NCBI GenBank assembly: GCA_030601885.1 | Contig: JAUWAU010000017.1 | Location: forward strand, 53,303 to 117,302 | Direction of reading: 5' to 3' | DNA from: Armatimonadota bacterium | GTDB taxonomy: Bacteria; Armatimonadota; Zipacnadia; JAUWAU01 | DNA length: 64,000 nt | In this document: in pieces, positions 49,882 through 58,418 of the stretch | Layout of the letters: each line of letters begins with the position of its first letter | How positions within the stretch are numbered: the stretch's first letter is position 1 | The notes under the pieces: model-generated | What the model was told of the DNA's origin: nothing | The model's database searches: none | The model's input: the letters and a program-made list of their open reading frames with translations, nothing else | Translations under genes and position numbers: made by a program

Positions 49882-50975
49882 TACCCTTTCTCCTGAACCA
49901 AACGTCGCCGGGCCCGCATGAGAAGCTCAAAGAGCAGGACCGCCGCGATGATTCCCGCATTGGCCGCGGCGACCAGAGCCGGGCTCTCCGGCACAGGCAG
50001 GCAGAGGACCAATGCCGTGAGGAACACAGAGGCCAGCGCCAGCGGCAGCAGCCGCAGCCACGCGAGCTGCATGAAATGGTCGTAGCGGAGGCGCGGGAAC
50101 GTGGCCCGCAGCCACATGAATATGAATATGAGCGCGAACAGCTTGATGAGAAACCACATGATGGGGGGCAGTACGGGCCCCGACCACCCACCGAGGAACA
50201 CCGTGACAGCGACCGCACAGATGCTCACGATGGCAGCGTACTCGGCCATGAAGAACATGGCAAACTTGAAGCCGCTGTATTCCGTGTGGAAGCCGGCCAC
50301 CAGCTCGCTCTCGGCCTCGGGCAGATCGAAGGGCGCGCGATTCGTCTCCGCCACCGCGCAGAGCATGAAGAGCACGAACGCCACGGGCTGCATCAACACC
50401 AGCCAGTGGTTGCTCATTTGCCACTCGACGAGCCCCACCATGCTCAACGTGCCAGCCAGCAGCAGCGGGCCCAGGAGCGTGACAGCCAGCGGGAGCTCGT
50501 AGCTCACCATTTGTGCTGCCGAGCGCATGGAGCCCAGCAGCGGATACTTGCTGTTGGATGCCCAGCCGCCGAGTATGATCCCGTACACGCCCAGAGATGA
50601 CAGCGCGAGGACGTACAGTAGCCCGATGTTCAGGTCAGCCAGCCACAGGTCTACTCGGTGGCCCAAAACGTCAACCGGTTCGCCGAAGGGGATGACGGCG
50701 AACGTCATGATTGCCGGGGCCATTGAGACGATGGGCGCCAACACGTACACCAGCTTGTTGGCGTTTGCCGGCATGATGTCTTCTTTGAGGAACAGCTTGA
50801 GCCCGTCGGCGATGGGCTGCAGCACGCCCCACGGTCCCACCCGGTGCGGCCCCAAGCGCTGCTGGAAGTCGGCAATGAGCTTGCGCTCGATGTAGATGAG
50901 CACGGGGACCATACCCATGACGAAGAGCAAAACGCAGACGATCTTTATGGCCAGTATCAGGATCTGGACGAGCAT
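49881..50975 (-). CDS. nuoH: NADH-quinone oxidoreductase subunit H
   Basis: A 364-residue heel subunit with eight helices, forming the quinone chamber and the interface with the peripheral arm. Landmarks: MVPVLIYIERKLIADFQQRL (usually ERK-x-x-A/G-x-x-Q-x-R-x-GP), LGPHRVGPWGVLQPIADGLK, LFLKEDIMPANANK, WASNSKYPLLGSMRSAAQMV, AETNRAPFDLPEAESELVAG and HTEYSGFKFAMFFMAEYAAI. Uniquely here it follows nuoA and precedes nuoJ. Confidence 0.97.
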   Translation of the reverse strand: MLVQILILAIKIVCVLLFVMGMVPVLIYIERKLIADFQQRLGPHRVGPWGVLQPIADGLKLFLKEDIMPANANKLVYVLAPIVSMAPAIMTFAVIPFGEPVDVLGHRVDLWLADLNIGLLYVLALSSLGVYGIILGGWASNSKYPLLGSMRSAAQMVSYELPLAVTLLGPLLLAGTLSMVGLVEWQMSNHWLVLMQPVAFVLFMLCAVAETNRAPFDLPEAESELVAGFHTEYSGFKFAMFFMAEYAAIVSICAVAVTVFLGGWSGPVLPPIMWFLIKLFALIFIFMWLRATFPRLRYDHFMQLAWLRLLPLALASVFLTALVLCLPVPESPALVAAANAGIIAAVLLFELLMRARRRLVQEKG

Positions 50976-51050
50976 GGTACGTGTCGCGGTGTGTCGATAG
51001 CACCTGGCAGTGCGGCCCCCGCCCGAGCTGAACGAGCAGTCACACGGCCC

Positions 51051-51443
51051 TCAGACATCCCGCTCGGCCTCAGCCCAGTCGAAGGCCCCCCGCTGCCACA
51101 CGTAAACGTAGCCGATGACCAGGATGAACAGGAAGATCCCCATTTCGATGACGCCAAACAGACGGGACTGGGCCACGAGGTCGCGATACACTATCGCCCA
51201 GGGGACGAAGAAGATCACCTCGAGGCTGAACAGCAAGAACATGATGCCCACGAGATAGAACTTGACGGGGAAGCGCACGCGCGCGTCTCCCACCGGCCTG
51301 ATGCCGCACTCGTACGGCTCAAGCTTGCCGCGTGTGGGCTTGCGCGGTCCGAAGAGTGCGGCGACTGCCACCAGGCCACCGGCAAGGCCCACAGCAACAA
51401 CGCCGAAAACGAGCACGATCAGATACGGCTGTTGAATCTGCAT
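51051..51443 (-). CDS. nuoA: NADH-quinone oxidoreductase subunit A
   Basis: A 130-residue three-helix subunit and the first gene of the leftward nuo locus. The loop KLEPYECGIRPVGDARVRFPVKFYLVGIMF contains the conserved ECG motif (the Cys is exposed in the deactive state of other complexes), and FLLFSLEVIFFVPWAIVYRD holds the conserved Glu/Asp of helix 2. ATG 51443 has GAGG 6 bases upstream. I find no clear promoter between it and the preceding same-strand TPR gene (51650), so the nuo transcript may start in that 206-base gap from a weak promoter or be read from upstream. Confidence 0.96.
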   Translation of the reverse strand: MQIQQPYLIVLVFGVVAVGLAGGLVAVAALFGPRKPTRGKLEPYECGIRPVGDARVRFPVKFYLVGIMFLLFSLEVIFFVPWAIVYRDLVAQSRLFGVIEMGIFLFILVIGYVYVWQRGAFDWAEAERDV

Positions 51444-51649
51444 CGCCAGCCTCGCAATCGTTCGCCCGTCCGACGGCTCCCCGCCGCGTCCCCGGCGAGC
51501 ATGCGGTGAGAGTGTTTCGCCCTTTTACTGAGTCCTCCTCCGAGGGAACTGCATTTTTCGGCGGCGTGCGGACTCCGAGATTGGCCACCGTCGGCATCCG
51601 GGGCCCTGTCGGGGTGTCGCGTCGAAGCGAGCGCCGTGCATGAGCGGCG

Positions 51650-53611
51650 TCACTCAGTGGCCTCGTCGTTGAGGCCGGAGAGGCGTTCGCGGGCCGCGTC
51701 GGCGATGGCGCCGCCGGACTGCAGGGCGCGTTGGTAACGTCTGACGGCTTGCGTCGTCTGGCCGAGGGCCTCATAACAGCGCCCGGCGCCGAGCAATGCA
51801 ACCGGGTTGGTCGGCTGGACGGCCAGCGATGTCTCGTATTCGGCCAGTGCCTGTTCGTACGAGCCCGTCTGCTCGTACGCTGTGCCCAGCGCCTGGCGGG
51901 CCTGCAGGTTGTTCGGAGCCAACCTCACCGCTTCCTGCAGCGGCGCAATGGCCTTGGTGTGCTCGCCGGCTCTGCTGTAGAAGATGCCGAGGTTGAGGGG
52001 CACCTCGGCGTATTGCGGAGCCACCTGCCGCGCCATCTCGAACCTCCGGATTGCCTCGGCGCCCTTCCCAGCGTGTGCATAGGCGATGGCCAGGCCCAAG
52101 TGCACGGCCGCATTCTCCGGGTCCAACGACAGCACACGCTGGTAGTGCCGGATCGCCTCGTCGTACAGCCCCATCTCATCGCATAGCACTCCGAGCTGAT
52201 CCAGCGCCCAGGTATCCGTGGGGGTGATCGTCAGGAGAGCCTCCAAATGCTTCTTCGCCTCGCGGCGGTGTGTGTCTGCATCTTCGAACTGCTGCTGTGC
52301 AGCCTCACTGTGGGCAAGATCAACATAGGCCCTCGCCAGGGCGCCACGCGCCTGGTCGCTGAGCGGGTTCTTCTCGACGGTGTCGCGCCACAGCGAGAAC
52401 TCGGTGGCCCAGTCCATGTTGCGAGTGACCGTGAGCCCGACGTATGTGACCACAAGCATTACACACAGCACTATGCCCAGCTTTTCCAGGGCCCGGCGCG
52501 CTGCGGCGGCCGTGGCGAGGACGGGGAGACGGTGGAGCAGCAGCGCCACCAGGATACAGAAGCCGATGGAGGGCACATACGCGCGCTGTTCGCCGATGGG
52601 CCGGCCCACGAATACCAGGCTGGACATGGGGGCAGACGCAATGATGAACCAGCCGAGGGCGAAGAATGCGATTCGTGAACGTCGCCAGGCAAACAGGGTG
52701 CCGGCGATCACAGCAATTACCCACGGAAGCGTTCGGAGCAGTTGAGGTACGACCAGCGCATGGACGACAAGGAAAAAGTGGTGCACACATAAACCCACGG
52801 GGAGCACGAGCAGTCTGACATAGAATCCGAAAGAGCTGATAGCGGTGAGCAAGTGGTGAAACAGCGGGAGGGATGCCGGGCGGATCTGCTTCGGGATCAC
52901 TGAGTCGAAGGCGAAGAATGCAGCCACGACGCCCACCAATGGTAGGAGGCCCCAGATGGCGCGGCGCAGTTTGCGCCGGGGGACTACGCACCAAATGTAG
53001 AGCGCCAGAAGCGGAGGAAGCATCACCGCGGAGGCCTTGCATATGATGGCCGTGCCCAATGCGACGACGCTGCACACGTACAACGCCAGGTTGCCGGCCG
53101 TGGTCTCCGAGCGCGCCCAGCGGGTGTACAGGTGTGCGGACGAGAGCATAAAGAAGAGCGCCAGGAGCGTGGAGCGGGCCTTTGCCCAGGTGACGGCTTC
53201 TACGTGTATCGGGTGAGCTGCGAAGAGCAGGGCGCAGAAGAGGGCGCCCCGCCTACTCCTGAAGAGACGATAGGCGAAGAAGTATAGCAGCAGGCAATTG
53301 GCTGTGTGCAGGACGACGCTGGTGCGGTGGTAGCCTACTGGTTTGAGTTTCCACAGCGCATAGTCTATGGCGAGAGTAAGCTCGGGCACGGGCCGATAGT
53401 ATCGTCCCGGCATCCCCAGGTAATCGGCGTACACCTCTTGCCAATAGCGTGGGACGAAGAACCGGGGCGCGTTCCGAAGGTCCCGTATTCCCGGATTCCT
53501 TCGTATGATGTGCACATCGTCCCAGAAGAACTCGCTGTGCAGCGCGTTGGCAAAGCTCGCGGCGGAGACGCCTACTATGAGGATTATGGCACCGACATGA
53601 GTTCGGATCAT
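51650..53611 (-). CDS. TMTC-like polytopic membrane protein with C-terminal TPRs (paralog 1)
   Basis: A 653-residue protein with about 10-11 predicted helices in residues 1-400, then a soluble TPR array from about 420 to 645 (ALDQLGVLCDEMGLYDEAIR, YQRVLSLDPENAAVHLGLA). SEFFWDDVHII gives a DD pair in the first non-cytoplasmic loop, as in GT-C glycosyltransferases; FAAHPIHVEAVTWAKARS matches the hallmark of eukaryotic TMTC O-mannosyltransferases (FA-HP-H-EAV). LPVGLCVHHFF resembles part of DUF1736. ATG 53611 has AAGGG 7 bases upstream and fits the paralogs' N-termini. Enzymatic activity is inferred from fold only; a lipid-linked sugar donor would be expected. It is one of four paralogs here, separated from the others by a divergent TPR lipoprotein. 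Confidence 0.8.
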   Translation of the reverse strand: MIRTHVGAIILIVGVSAASFANALHSEFFWDDVHIIRRNPGIRDLRNAPRFFVPRYWQEVYADYLGMPGRYYRPVPELTLAIDYALWKLKPVGYHRTSVVLHTANCLLLYFFAYRLFRSRRGALFCALLFAAHPIHVEAVTWAKARSTLLALFFMLSSAHLYTRWARSETTAGNLALYVCSVVALGTAIICKASAVMLPPLLALYIWCVVPRRKLRRAIWGLLPLVGVVAAFFAFDSVIPKQIRPASLPLFHHLLTAISSFGFYVRLLVLPVGLCVHHFFLVVHALVVPQLLRTLPWVIAVIAGTLFAWRRSRIAFFALGWFIIASAPMSSLVFVGRPIGEQRAYVPSIGFCILVALLLHRLPVLATAAAARRALEKLGIVLCVMLVVTYVGLTVTRNMDWATEFSLWRDTVEKNPLSDQARGALARAYVDLAHSEAAQQQFEDADTHRREAKKHLEALLTITPTDTWALDQLGVLCDEMGLYDEAIRHYQRVLSLDPENAAVHLGLAIAYAHAGKGAEAIRRFEMARQVAPQYAEVPLNLGIFYSRAGEHTKAIAPLQEAVRLAPNNLQARQALGTAYEQTGSYEQALAEYETSLAVQPTNPVALLGAGRCYEALGQTTQAVRRYQRALQSGGAIADAARERLSGLNDEATE

Positions 53612-53860
53612 CGCAACGCCCTTGCGACCAGGCTCAGGGCCTCCGTACAGGCACAACACGCGTCGGACGCGTTAAGCCTCCCGACGTCCGGCGGCGCGCG
53701 GGCGCCTGGGTCGCGCCGCAACGGAGAACTATTGTGGCTGTTTCTTCGTTTGAGGCATATGTAACCTCCTGGCGGGGGGGGCTGGGAGGGCGGGGCTCTT
53801 GCAGGTCACGCCATCGGAGGGTGACATCGTGGAATACTGCATTTCGGGGGCAAGAACGCG

Positions 53861-56047
53861 ATGAAGTGGACGTTCCAGTTGGGAGTTATGCTATCAGTTC
53901 TGGCTGTCGTGGCAGGCTGCGGCAAGAGCAACGTGCGCACTCTCACCGTACGCGCGGTGACGGACCAGGAGTTTCGCGCGGCCCATGACGGCGATTGGGA
54001 ACAGGCGGTGCGGGAGCGCGTGCAAGCTGTCTCCACGACCCTGGAGCGACAGGTCCGGTTGAAGCTGGAGCTCCTGGACATCGCCGCGTGGGAATCGGAG
54101 CACGATGCGCAGACGATGTCAGAGTTGTTCGTCGGGCTGCGCAACGACAATCCGAGAGGCCGGGCGGAGCTCGTCTTGGGCTTCAGCGGGAAGAGCCCCC
54201 CCAACCCCGACTCGACTGAACCAGCGCTGTCGGACACAGTAATGGGCCGCCCATTCAGCGACTATGTGTTGGTAGCCGGGCTCGAGGGCGGCGAAGCGAC
54301 GGATGAATTCGAGCGCGAGCTCCTGATGCGCGCCATCGGGCAACTGTTCGGGGCGGCGTGCATTGGCGATACCGCGTCAGTGATGCGTCGGGCGAGGACG
54401 GATACCCCGGCGCTGCGCTTCGACGATGGCAATGCTGACATAATCCGCCTCGCCCGCACGGTGGATCTCAGGGCCGGAATAACCTCTTTGGACAAGGAGC
54501 AACAGGAGCGCCTGGCGGAGGCTTATCGGGGCCCGCTCATCGAGGATGCTGACGAGGCGAGGGTTCGGATCTGTCTCGGCTTAGTGTCTTCGGAGGCGCG
54601 CCGGGATGCGGTCGCCGCGGCACGCGAGCGGGTGCAGGGAAGCCCGGGGGATCATGAAGCGCATGCGTCGCTGGTGGCTCTTCTTCGGAGGGCCGGTGCC
54701 CTGCGGGCGGCGGAGTCGGCCCTGCGGGCCCAGGTGCAGGCATTCCCGAGAGACGCGCTCGGCCATCAGGAGCTCGGCTGTGTGCTTGCGGAGCAGGAGA
54801 GGCTGAAGGAGGCGGTAGTGGCCTTCAAGGCCGCGCTGAAGGTATCTCCGGACAACGCGGCCACCCGAAGCGCGCTGGGGCTGGCGCTGTTCCGGCAGGA
54901 CAACATCGAGGAGGGCGTTGCCGAATGCCGGAGCGCCGTGGAGGCGGCTCCGGACTGCGCCGTGGCGCACGGTAATCTCGCGCTTGCCCTCGTGGACCGG
55001 GGTGAGATCGATGAGGCGGCAGTCGAGTGCAAAAAAGCTCTCGCCATCAACCCCCACTTGGCGGACGCCCACCGTGCCACGGGGAAGGTGCTCGTCCGGC
55101 AGGGGAAACCGGCGGAGGCCGTGGCCGAGTATCAGATCGCACTCCGGCTCGCCCCCGATTCGGCGTTCGCCCGGTACGAGCTGGCCAGTGCGTATTGGCA
55201 ACAGGACAAGCTGAAGTCGGCCATCTCCCACTACCGCCGAGCCCTGAAGATCGCACCGGAGGCCGCGACTATCCACTACGATCTGGCACTGGCGCTGCTG
55301 GAAAACAGTGAGCTGGAACCCGCCATCGCCGAGTTCCGTGCGGCGGTCAAGGCCAGGCCAGACTATGCCCCGGCCTACAACAACTTGGGGCTCGTACTGG
55401 CGGAGCGCGGAGACATCGAAGAGGCGATGACGGCGTATCGCCGCGGGTTGCAGATCACGCCCGCCGACCCGCGCATGCACTACAATTTGGCAAATGCGCT
55501 TGCCGTTCAGCGCAAGCTCGAGGAGGCCAAGGGCGAGCTCCGGATCGTATTGGAGCTCGCGCCGGACTTTGTGGACGCGCGCACTACATTGGCACAGATC
55601 CTCGGCGAGCAAGGGCGCATTGAAGACGCCATTGAGGAGTTTCAGACGGCGCTGCAGTATCAGCCCGACAATCCGGCCATCCACAATAACATTGGCGTGG
55701 CGCATCAGGAACTACGCAGACTCGACGAGGCCACTGCCGCGTATCAGAAGGCGCTCGATCTGCGGCCCGATTTCGCGCAGGCCCACTCCAACCTCGGCTC
55801 GGTGCTGGCACAGCAGGGCAAGTTCGAGGAGGCGGTGCAAGAGTTCCGAGCGGCTCTGAGCGTCAATCCGCATCTGGGCGAGACCACGAAAAACCTGGCC
55901 GCGGTTCTGTACCATATGGGGCGCTATGAAGAAGCGTGGAAAGAGGTGCACGCGGCGCAGCAGTTGGGGCATGGGGTGGACCCAGACCTGGTCGAACGTC
56001 TACGCGCCGCAATGCCCGAGCCGGAGAAGAAGCAGGACCACGAATGA
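53861..56047 (+). CDS. TPR lipoprotein with degenerate metzincin-like N-terminal domain
   Basis: A 728-residue lipoprotein. The signal peptide (MKWTFQLGVMLSVLAV) ends in lipobox VAGC. Residues about 28-230 look like a metzincin-type metalloprotease fold: EFERELLMRAIGQLFGAACI followed by GDTASVM aligns with the zinc site HExGHxFGxxH...SVM, but the zinc ligands and catalytic Glu are replaced (R157, A158, Q161, C167). Residues about 240-720 carry some 13-14 TPRs (ALGLALFRQDNIEEGVAECR, ALAINPHLADAHRATGKVL). It is therefore probably a binding scaffold, not a protease. ATG 53861 has only a loose GGGGG ribosome site 10 bases upstream. It lies head-to-head with TMTC paralog 1 and tail-to-tail with paralog 2. 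Confidence 0.78.
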   Translation: MKWTFQLGVMLSVLAVVAGCGKSNVRTLTVRAVTDQEFRAAHDGDWEQAVRERVQAVSTTLERQVRLKLELLDIAAWESEHDAQTMSELFVGLRNDNPRGRAELVLGFSGKSPPNPDSTEPALSDTVMGRPFSDYVLVAGLEGGEATDEFERELLMRAIGQLFGAACIGDTASVMRRARTDTPALRFDDGNADIIRLARTVDLRAGITSLDKEQQERLAEAYRGPLIEDADEARVRICLGLVSSEARRDAVAAARERVQGSPGDHEAHASLVALLRRAGALRAAESALRAQVQAFPRDALGHQELGCVLAEQERLKEAVVAFKAALKVSPDNAATRSALGLALFRQDNIEEGVAECRSAVEAAPDCAVAHGNLALALVDRGEIDEAAVECKKALAINPHLADAHRATGKVLVRQGKPAEAVAEYQIALRLAPDSAFARYELASAYWQQDKLKSAISHYRRALKIAPEAATIHYDLALALLENSELEPAIAEFRAAVKARPDYAPAYNNLGLVLAERGDIEEAMTAYRRGLQITPADPRMHYNLANALAVQRKLEEAKGELRIVLELAPDFVDARTTLAQILGEQGRIEDAIEEFQTALQYQPDNPAIHNNIGVAHQELRRLDEATAAYQKALDLRPDFAQAHSNLGSVLAQQGKFEEAVQEFRAALSVNPHLGETTKNLAAVLYHMGRYEEAWKEVHAAQQLGHGVDPDLVERLRAAMPEPEKKQDHE

Positions 56048-56307
56048 GTGAAAGAGCGCCCACGGACAGCCTCATGGGCAGTGCACTCGTGGTGTCTGCG
56101 TGCCTGAATCCGGGTAAGCCGGCCATCCGCCTTCGCCTGAGAAATGGGACTGACGAGTACCGTGTCTGACGCGGTGCCGCCATTCTTCGGGGACGTGAGC
56201 CACGCGCGGGCCCCATAGCCGCTTCGGCCTCCATGGGCCACGGCCGACTTCGGCGGAGTTCCTTCCTGGCGGGTCGCCTCTTGCCGACGAACCTACGCAG
56301 CGAAGCA

Positions 56308-58413
56308 CTAGCGAGGTGCGAGCGCGCCCAGGGCCTCGAGGCGCTCTTTCGCCTCCGCCCCTGCCGGGCCCCCCAGCCGGGCGCACTGCCGGTAGCTGCG
56401 GACAGCCTCTGCCTCGTTGTTCAGACGTTCGTGGCACTTTCCCAGGTACAGCCAGGCATCCGCATTGCCGGGGTCGATGTCCACGCATCTCTGGTACTCG
56501 GCGGCAGCCTGATCGAACGATTCCTGCTCCGTGTAAGCGGCTGCTAGCGCCTCATGGAGCATTGGGTCCGTGGGACGCGATACAATGGCCTGCTCCAACT
56601 CCACGATCGCCTTCTCCTGCTCGCCGTTGGCCACGTATGCGGCCGCCAAAGACGCACGTATCCCGGCGTCGTCCGGCCCGAGACGAACGGCCCGCTCAAA
56701 CGCCCGTATGGCATTCTTGTAGTCGTGGTTGTTGGCGTATAGCACTCCGAGGTTGAACGGCGCGTTCGCGGAGCGTGGGTCGATGCTGGACGCGGCCAGG
56801 AGGTACCGGATGGCCTTCTCGCTTTCCCCGCGTTTCGCGAACAGAACGCCCAGTCTCACCCGCGCGGTCACGTTCTGAGTGTCGAGTTTCAGCAGCGCCC
56901 TGTAGTGACGCATCGCCTCGTCCTCTCGCCCCAGGCGCTCGCACAGGTTCCCGAGCTGCATCAGGGCCTTCATGTCTTGTGGGTGCACCTCGAAGGCTGC
57001 CTCCAGATGCTCGATGGCCTTGTCGGGACGGTCCCGCGCAGCGTACCCCTTTGCGACGCGGATCTGGGCGTGCCAACTTGCCGGGTTTTTCTTCACCGTG
57101 TCGAGCCACAGGGTAAAGGTGTCTGACCAGTCGATGTTGCGTGCCATCGTGAGCCCAGAGCACACGGCGACGACCAACACGCAAATGCCGACGGGAAGCC
57201 AGGTCCAACTTCGCAAGGAAATCCGCCTGGCGCACACGTCACCCAGCCGGTGAAGCAAGAATCCCGCCACCATGCACAACCCGATGGACGGGCCGTACAT
57301 GCGCGACTCAGCGATCTCTCTCCCCATGAAACCGATGCGGAGCGATGGAACGAGCGCGATGAGGAACCAGCCCAGAGCGAAGAACGTCCGCCTGGATCGA
57401 CGTAGAGCAATAACGGCCCCGACCACGAGGGCCAGCACGAAGGGCGCAGCTCGCAAGATCTGTGGGTACAAATGTGTCAATGCCCGGTGCCAGTGATGAT
57501 GAAGACACAAGTTCACTGGCGCGGCAAACAGCCGCAAGTATTCGCCCAGGGCGACGAATATGGAGAGAAGGTACGTGCCCGGGGCTACTCGATTGCGGGG
57601 CATATCCGGGATGAGCGGCTCGAGTGCAAACATCCCCATAACAGCGGCAACGAAGGGGAGCAGACCGAGAAGGGCTGCCCCCCATCGCCTCCGCGGCACG
57701 AAGCACCACACGTACAGAACGAGGATAGCCGGCAGCAGAACGGCGGTTTTCTTGCAGAGGATGGCGAGCCCGAAGGACGCCACACTGGCAACGTGGCAGA
57801 GCGCCCGGCGTCGGCCTGCGGGCGAGTCCGCGTACCGCGCATACGTTAGCGCTGAGACCAGCATGAAGCTGACGGCCATGAGCTGCGAGCGAACTTTCAC
57901 CCATACGACGGCCTCCGTGTGCAGCGGATGCGCCGCGAAGAGCAAGGCCGCGAAGATGGCCGGGCGTCTATGCCCAAAGACGCGGTACGTCAGGAAATAG
58001 GCGAGAACACTGTTGGCTATGTGCCAGAACACGTTGCCGAGCCGAAAGCCAAATGGGTTCAGCCCCCAAATGGCGTGGTCGATGGCGAAGGTGATCTCCG
58101 GCACGGGCCGGTAACCTCGGCCGGGCATACCGCGGAAAAACTCCGCATAATACTGCTGCCAATACCGGGGTGCGAAGAACTCTGGGATGTTGCGTGGATC
58201 AGATACCCCTTCGTTGCTCACGAGCACCCAATTGTCGTCCCACACGAATGGGGCTCGGAGGGAGTTGACGTAGATGCCGCCGGCGACGATGACGACAGCG
58301 ATCAGTCCCACTGCGTGCTCTCGCAGCGCACGCCGCGTCGGGCTTTGCCTCGCCGCGTTATTCATGGCACAGATCGAATGGTATCGTCTCTCCCCTGCGT
58401 CGCGCCGCGGCAT
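56308..58413 (-). CDS. TMTC-like polytopic membrane protein with C-terminal TPRs (paralog 2)
   Basis: A protein of 701 residues from ATG 58413, or 685 from ATG 58365. It has the same plan as its neighbours: first helix AVGLIAVVIVAGGIYVNSL, then APFVWDDNWVLV with the DD pair, FAAHPLHTEAVVWVKVRS (closest of the four to the eukaryotic TMTC motif HP-HTEAV), about 10 helices, and TPRs from about residue 450 (QNVTARVRLGVLFAKRGESE). ATG 58413 lies 5 bases after the stop of paralog 3, with GAGG just upstream, which suggests translational coupling; ATG 58365 has no ribosome site. It is the longest paralog. Likely an envelope glycosyltransferase by fold; donor and acceptor unknown. Confidence 0.8.
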   Translation of the reverse strand: MPRRDAGERRYHSICAMNNAARQSPTRRALREHAVGLIAVVIVAGGIYVNSLRAPFVWDDNWVLVSNEGVSDPRNIPEFFAPRYWQQYYAEFFRGMPGRGYRPVPEITFAIDHAIWGLNPFGFRLGNVFWHIANSVLAYFLTYRVFGHRRPAIFAALLFAAHPLHTEAVVWVKVRSQLMAVSFMLVSALTYARYADSPAGRRRALCHVASVASFGLAILCKKTAVLLPAILVLYVWCFVPRRRWGAALLGLLPFVAAVMGMFALEPLIPDMPRNRVAPGTYLLSIFVALGEYLRLFAAPVNLCLHHHWHRALTHLYPQILRAAPFVLALVVGAVIALRRSRRTFFALGWFLIALVPSLRIGFMGREIAESRMYGPSIGLCMVAGFLLHRLGDVCARRISLRSWTWLPVGICVLVVAVCSGLTMARNIDWSDTFTLWLDTVKKNPASWHAQIRVAKGYAARDRPDKAIEHLEAAFEVHPQDMKALMQLGNLCERLGREDEAMRHYRALLKLDTQNVTARVRLGVLFAKRGESEKAIRYLLAASSIDPRSANAPFNLGVLYANNHDYKNAIRAFERAVRLGPDDAGIRASLAAAYVANGEQEKAIVELEQAIVSRPTDPMLHEALAAAYTEQESFDQAAAEYQRCVDIDPGNADAWLYLGKCHERLNNEAEAVRSYRQCARLGGPAGAEAKERLEALGALAPR

Positions 58414-58418
58414 GGGCC

